A DNA stretch of 6,413 nt from Chloroflexota bacterium (lineage in GTDB: Bacteria; Chloroflexota; Anaerolineae; B4-G1; SLSP01). Position 1 is the stretch's first letter; the number at the start of each line of letters is the position of its first letter. The notes under the pieces are model-generated. The model was given only the letters and a program-made list of their open reading frames with translations. It was not told the DNA's origin and made no database searches. Location of the stretch: the NCBI GenBank assembly GCA_012798275.1, contig JAAZNO010000593.1, positions 1-6,413 of the forward strand, in the 5' to 3' direction. Shown here in pieces: positions 3,601-6,413 of this stretch. Position numbers and translations under genes: made by a program.

Positions 3601-6413
3601 TCGCTGATGAGGGTGATGCGGTCATGATTCTCCCGCCGCCAGCTGACGGCGTCTTTCCCCGTTACCCAGATGAAGATGGAGGAGCGGATGCGCGCGGTCT
3701 CCGGGGTGGGGCTGGCGGGCGTGGCGATGACGTGGTAGGAGCCGCCCTGCGGCGGGATGAAGCTCGCGAGCGCCTCGCCGCGTGCGTCGGTGGTGACGGT
3801 GGTCTCGCTCACGAAGATGTCCTCCGTCTCCCACGACCAGTATCCGCCGCCCAGCTCGTTGGCGATGAAGGTGTTTTTCCATTCGCGGCGGTAGAACGCC
3901 ACTTTGAGGGCCTGATTGGCCAGGCGTTCGCCCTTCCAGTTGACGGCCACGAGGTCAACGATGGTTTCTTTTTCCGCCACGCCGATGGTGCTGCGCGGCG
4001 CCAGGCCGATGTAGTAAGGACCGGGGTGAACGACGATGCTGCTCCGCCCGGAGATGGTCTGGTTGTCGGGCCCGCTGGCGGTCGCCTCGAGCGTGATGCG
4101 CGCCGCGAGGTAGGGCAGCGCGGCGTCGAGAGCGGCGCCATCGAGCGTGATGGACAGCTCGCCGTTGGCGTCGGTCACCCCGCTGCCGCTGAGGATGGCT
4201 TCCGTGGGCGGTTGAGGTTCCCACCACCAGCAATCGAAGCAGATCCAGGGATCGTCCACATCGCTGAAGCTGTAGCGTCCGCCCCACGCCGGCTTGAAGG
4301 TGTAGCGCTCGGCGACGACGTTCCAGGTCACGGGGGTGTTCGCCAGCGGGCCGCCGAAGAAGTAGCGCGCGGTGATGGTCGCCTGCGCGCTCTCGCCGCG
4401 CCGCAGTTCCGCGACCTCCGGCTCCACGACGATCTCGAACTCCGGCGCACGGTAGGCGGCAACCTGGAAGTAGGTCTCATAGTACTGATCGCCGAATTCG
4501 ACGCTGATGACGTAATTCCCCAGGCTGGCGCTGGCTTCCAGGGCCAGCGAGTCGGAGAAGGCGCCGAGCTGGCTCACGGGCAGCTGCTTGTTGTAGAGCT
4601 CCTGCCAGGCGGCGTCGCGCACGGTGACTTTCACCGCGCCCGCCGCAGGCAGGGTAAAGGCGGCGTCATCCTCCAGGCGCAGCACGCCCTTGAAGTTGAC
4701 CGTCTGTCCGGGGCGGTAGATGGGGCGATCGGTGTAGAGGTGGGCGCGGAGTTTCTGCTCCCAGACGCCCTGTCCCATGCCGAAATCCCATGGGCTGATG
4801 CCCCGGCCCCACCCCTCGGCGATGGCGGCGAAAGGCTGTTCGCTGAGGGCCAGGATCGTGCCGCGGTTTTGCGGCAGGGTCGCGCGGGCGATGCCGTTTG
4901 GATCGGTGGTGAGGCTGCCCAGGTTGCGCCCATCGATCGCCACCAGCTGCAGGTTCAGTCCCGGAACGGGGGCTCCCGTGGCCAGGTCTACGGCCCAGAG
5001 CAACGCCTCGTCCGGGCCGGTCTTCAGCGTGAGATTGTAATCGGAGACGACGAGCAGGTGTTGCTGGTTCGCTGTCCATTCATCGGCCGTCATCTCCGGC
5101 GCGTTGATCTCCAGCAGGTAGACGCCCGGCGCGAGCTTGCCGCCCGGGGTCTCGGTCAGCTCAATCGCGGTATAGCTCTGCTTATTGAGCGGCGCTTCGA
5201 GGGTTTTAGTCCATTGGCGCAGCAATTCGGCGCCGGTAGGGAGTTGCTCGCGCCAGTTCCCGTAGGATTGTTGCAGGACGCTTTCAGGCAAGCGATAGAG
5301 CTCCAGATCCACCCGCGTGAGGTTGAGGTGCGCGATGGCGACCTGCGCGGGCAGCGCCGCGTCGTAGGTGGCGATGGAAGCCGGCGTCAACAGGCGATAC
5401 GTCGGCTCCAACGGCGCGGTGCGGTAGCTGACCGTCGTCCCCTGGGGGATCGTGTTGCCGTAAGGATCGGCAATGCCGTCGCCGACGACCACGGTGTAAT
5501 CGGTCGAGGCTTGCGCGCCGAAGTAGAGGGTGAAGGTGTTGTCCCACTCCGAGAAGTAGGTGTAGACCTGCGTGGGCGAAAGGGGTGGGGTCACCGTGAG
5601 GTTGGGCATCACTGTCTTGGGGTCAATCCGCGTGTTGAAGATGATCTGGAAGGGGCTGTACGCCGGGACATTGCGTTCCCCATCCGTGGGAGCGGTGGAG
5701 ACGATGCGGGGCAGCGGAACGGTGGTGAACTGCCAGGTGTAGGCCTGGCGCATCCCCTCGCCGCCGGAAGCGCCGGTCACGCCGGCGGCCAGCGCCACGG
5801 TGTAGGCGGTGTCGAAATCCAGGTCGCGGGTGGGGGTGAAGATGAGGGTGTTCCCCACCACGGCAAACGCGCCCGCGACGTCGGTGCGGAGCAGGCTCCC
5901 GGCCTTGAGCGAGAAGGCGCGCTGTGCGGAAGCGGCTTCGATGGGTTGGTTGAATTCTACCCGAATGGGCCGGCGGATGTCTACGAGGGTCTCGCCGGCG
6001 CTGGGCGAGGTCCACACGACCTCCGGGGGCTGCGTGCTGAAGCTCCAGGTGTAATCCTCGATGAGCAGCGCGCCGGCGAGGTCCTGCAATCCCGCCGCGA
6101 CGGTGACGCGGTAGGCGGTGCCGCCTGCCAGGGGGCTGGAGGGGCGGAAGACGTAAATGGACGTGTTGAGCCATTCGCCCTCACCCTCGATGGCGGGTTC
6201 GATGCGCAGAGGATGGGGCAGGCTTTCCATCTGTTTGAGGCTGGTGAGAGGCACCACAGGACGGTTGAACATGACGGTGATGGGCATGTCGGTCTCGGTG
6301 TCCATCGTGCCTGGCGCGGGGATGACCTGGGCTACCTCCAGCGTGCCCGCCGTGGCGAAGCGGAAGACCAGCGGCTCGCGCAGGGGCGTGCCCGTCGCAG
6401 AGGTGGCTTCCTG
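675..6413 (-). CDS. Bacterial alpha-2-macroglobulin family protein, 5' end outside the window
   Basis: The frame is open from the right edge to TAA at 675-677, giving 1,912 visible residues (residue 1 is the codon at 6411-6413). The first internal Met, at 6305, is not the start, because the 36 residues upstream (including PLVFRFATAG) continue the same beta-rich domain; the signal sequence is off-window. Visible order: three SbsA-type Ig-like repeats (about 29-336), further macroglobulin domains, the A2M_N block TDRPIYRPGQTV (561-572), an A2M_BRD-like domain (about 930-1086, ending LDVVDKAVLSL), a Gly/Pro/Ala-rich probable bait segment (about 1131-1182), the A2M domain (about 1183-1270), the thioester CTEQ (Cys1414, Gln1417) with an alpha-toroid (DGGWGWW near 1464-1470), and a C-terminal bMG10-like domain. 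In this family, bait cleavage triggers a conformational change and the thioester covalently traps the protease. There is no C-terminal anchor, so attachment would be at the N-terminus. No pbpC follows, unlike the E. coli yfhM arrangement. The family call is secure; the exact target proteases are unknown. Confidence 0.95.
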   Translation of the reverse strand, partial: QEATSATGTPLREPLVFRFATAGTLEVAQVIPAPGTMDTETDMPITVMFNRPVVPLTSLKQMESLPHPLRIEPAIEGEGEWLNTSIYVFRPSSPLAGGTAYRVTVAAGLQDLAGALLIEDYTWSFSTQPPEVVWTSPSAGETLVDIRRPIRVEFNQPIEAASAQRAFSLKAGSLLRTDVAGAFAVVGNTLIFTPTRDLDFDTAYTVALAAGVTGASGGEGMRQAYTWQFTTVPLPRIVSTAPTDGERNVPAYSPFQIIFNTRIDPKTVMPNLTVTPPLSPTQVYTYFSEWDNTFTLYFGAQASTDYTVVVGDGIADPYGNTIPQGTTVSYRTAPLEPTYRLLTPASIATYDAALPAQVAIAHLNLTRVDLELYRLPESVLQQSYGNWREQLPTGAELLRQWTKTLEAPLNKQSYTAIELTETPGGKLAPGVYLLEINAPEMTADEWTANQQHLLVVSDYNLTLKTGPDEALLWAVDLATGAPVPGLNLQLVAIDGRNLGSLTTDPNGIARATLPQNRGTILALSEQPFAAIAEGWGRGISPWDFGMGQGVWEQKLRAHLYTDRPIYRPGQTVNFKGVLRLEDDAAFTLPAAGAVKVTVRDAAWQELYNKQLPVSQLGAFSDSLALEASASLGNYVISVEFGDQYYETYFQVAAYRAPEFEIVVEPEVAELRRGESAQATITARYFFGGPLANTPVTWNVVAERYTFKPAWGGRYSFSDVDDPWICFDCWWWEPQPPTEAILSGSGVTDANGELSITLDGAALDAALPYLAARITLEATASGPDNQTISGRSSIVVHPGPYYIGLAPRSTIGVAEKETIVDLVAVNWKGERLANQALKVAFYRREWKNTFIANELGGGYWSWETEDIFVSETTVTTDARGEALASFIPPQGGSYHVIATPASPTPETARIRSSIFIWVTGKDAVSWRRENHDRITLISDKSTYQVGETAEILIPSPFTGPHWALVTVERAGIRRYDLIRLETNSAVYRLPIEEGDIPNIYVSVVLVQGRSGAETQGGEGAVAEFKMGLLPLDVSLEPKTLTLSVEPSTPQAQPGEEVTYTLTAIGPDGRPVAGAELSLDVVDKAVLSLQPRNSDILNGFYARRALQINTASGLSLSANRYLKELTADLDLELESQQEERNTADYGIGGGGEEGVAMPAPAPTMAAMVEVKEVEVAGAPFPMEGITVRQEFADTAAWQPLLVTDSDGRARFTLTLPDNLTTWTARAVGHTAATVVGEGTADLVVAKPLMVRPVAPRFFVVDDRAQLAANVSNNTDQPLQVEVALNAEGVGLSQETPAVQTVTIPARSERKVTWWVQVNDAPNAQLTFAARAGDYTDASKPRLTTGPDGSLLVLRYTAPDIVGTAGQLTGDGSVAEGVALPPQFDDRRGQLTVQLDPSLAAGMQDGLTYLEHFEYECTEQTVSRFLPNLLTYRALQSLGLEDAELEARLPALIDEGLQKLAQQQNPDGGWGWWYDAERGESNPHVSAYVVFALLKARQTDVLVDETMLQRGLDYLKTQLQTIRQVENYRAANQQAWLLYVLAEGGRAPQEQLDNLFENREKLSHYARAYLAQALWLRNPNDARLQTLLADLNNAAILSATGAHWEEANYDWWAMNTDTRSTAVILDTLTKLDPENALNPNIVRWLMVARKGGIWETTQETAWALIALTDWMVMTGELDAAYDYGAFLNGAELATASATRETVRQSTKVTVPIADLLTDTLNVLGIARTAGPGRLYYTAHLEVYQPVEALEPADRGFSIQRRYTLASCAAEQIKAGGSVLDCPEVREVKLGDVIRVDLTLITPHDRYYVVVEDPLPAGGEAIDTGLATTSLLALEPTLSQPSSRWWRWWNWYSRSELRDEKVVLFADYLSAGTYEYSYTFRATLPGEYRVIPTVAKEFYFPEVFGRSDGRLLTIGE
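2163..2174 (-). other. Thioester motif C-T-E-Q of the macroglobulin
   Basis: The codons give Cys (2172-2174), Thr, Glu and Gln (2163-2165) within YECTEQTVSRFLPN. The Cys and Gln that form the internal thioester in alpha-2-macroglobulins and complement C3/C4 are both intact, so this copy should be thioester-active. The residue before Cys is Glu, where eukaryotic GCGEQ and E. coli-type GCLEQ have Gly. Confidence 0.9.
2868..3023 (-). other. Probable bait region of the macroglobulin
   Basis: Visible residues of about 1131-1182 lie between the VVDKAVLSL end of the BRD-like domain and the start of the A2M domain (ITVRQEFADTAAWQP). The segment is low-complexity and probably unstructured: an acidic QQEER stretch, GIGGGGEEG, APAPTMAAM, and a Val/Glu/Lys repeat VEVKEVEVAG. 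This is where the exposed protease-cleavable segment is expected in the family. The boundaries are approximate and no cleavage site is claimed. Confidence 0.6.
5406..6329 (-). repeat. Three tandem SbsA-type Ig-like repeats in the macroglobulin N-terminus
   Basis: Three diverged units of about 100 residues follow one another. Each opens with a V/I-x-x-P-x-x-G-like turn and an F-N strand (ITVMFNRPV; IRVEFNQPI; FQIIFNTRI) and ends with an aromatic beta strand (YTWSFST; YTWQFTT; VSYRTAP). The pattern matches Big_5 (SbsA Ig-like) domains, which often act as surface stalks. They would hold the trap domains away from the cell surface. Domain edges are by eye. Confidence 0.75.

Noticed and set aside
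6303..6305. ATG at 6305 as the start of the macroglobulin
   Set aside because: The frame stays open to the window edge, the upstream residues continue the Ig-like domain, and there is no signal peptide after this Met as expected for an exported protein.

Overview
This window carries parts of two minus-strand genes separated by a spacer of about 610 bases. The DNA is GC-rich. The large protein has the architecture of the giant alpha-2-macroglobulins I associate with Chloroflexota (Anaerolineae/Caldilineae-like bacteria): Ig-like N-terminal repeats, a TDRPIYRPGQTV block and a CTEQTVSRFLPN thioester block. The spacer holds C/G-tract hairpins of a kind common between genes in that phylum. The taxonomic placement rests on recollection of family features, not on a search.

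Layout from right to left, in the direction of transcription. Positions 6413 to 675 are one uninterrupted reading frame of 1,912 visible residues encoding a thioester-containing bacterial alpha-2-macroglobulin, a secreted protease trap. Its true start, with the expected signal peptide or lipobox, lies beyond the right edge. A rho-independent terminator (616-662) follows the stop codon closely. Positions 454-615 hold nothing I recognise as a gene. Positions 263-453 are a compact element of three perfect hairpins enclosed by inverted terminal repeats, so the whole block is nearly symmetric about its centre. Positions 66-262 contain a promoter region: an 8-bp tandem repeat, a -35/-10 pair with a perfect TATAAT, a short leader and a strong Shine-Dalgarno. 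These drive a second minus-strand gene whose first 21 codons (65 down to 1) resemble the N-terminus of a major-facilitator (sugar symporter-like) transporter.

The two genes point the same way. The terminator, the structured element and the transporter's own promoter imply separate transcription units, with no evident functional link. I see no complete new system here. The item most worth a second look is the nested palindromic element at 263-453. Next are details of the macroglobulin: a Glu in place of the usual Gly before the thioester Cys, a Trp-rich CxxC insertion, and a Gly/Pro-rich presumed bait segment.
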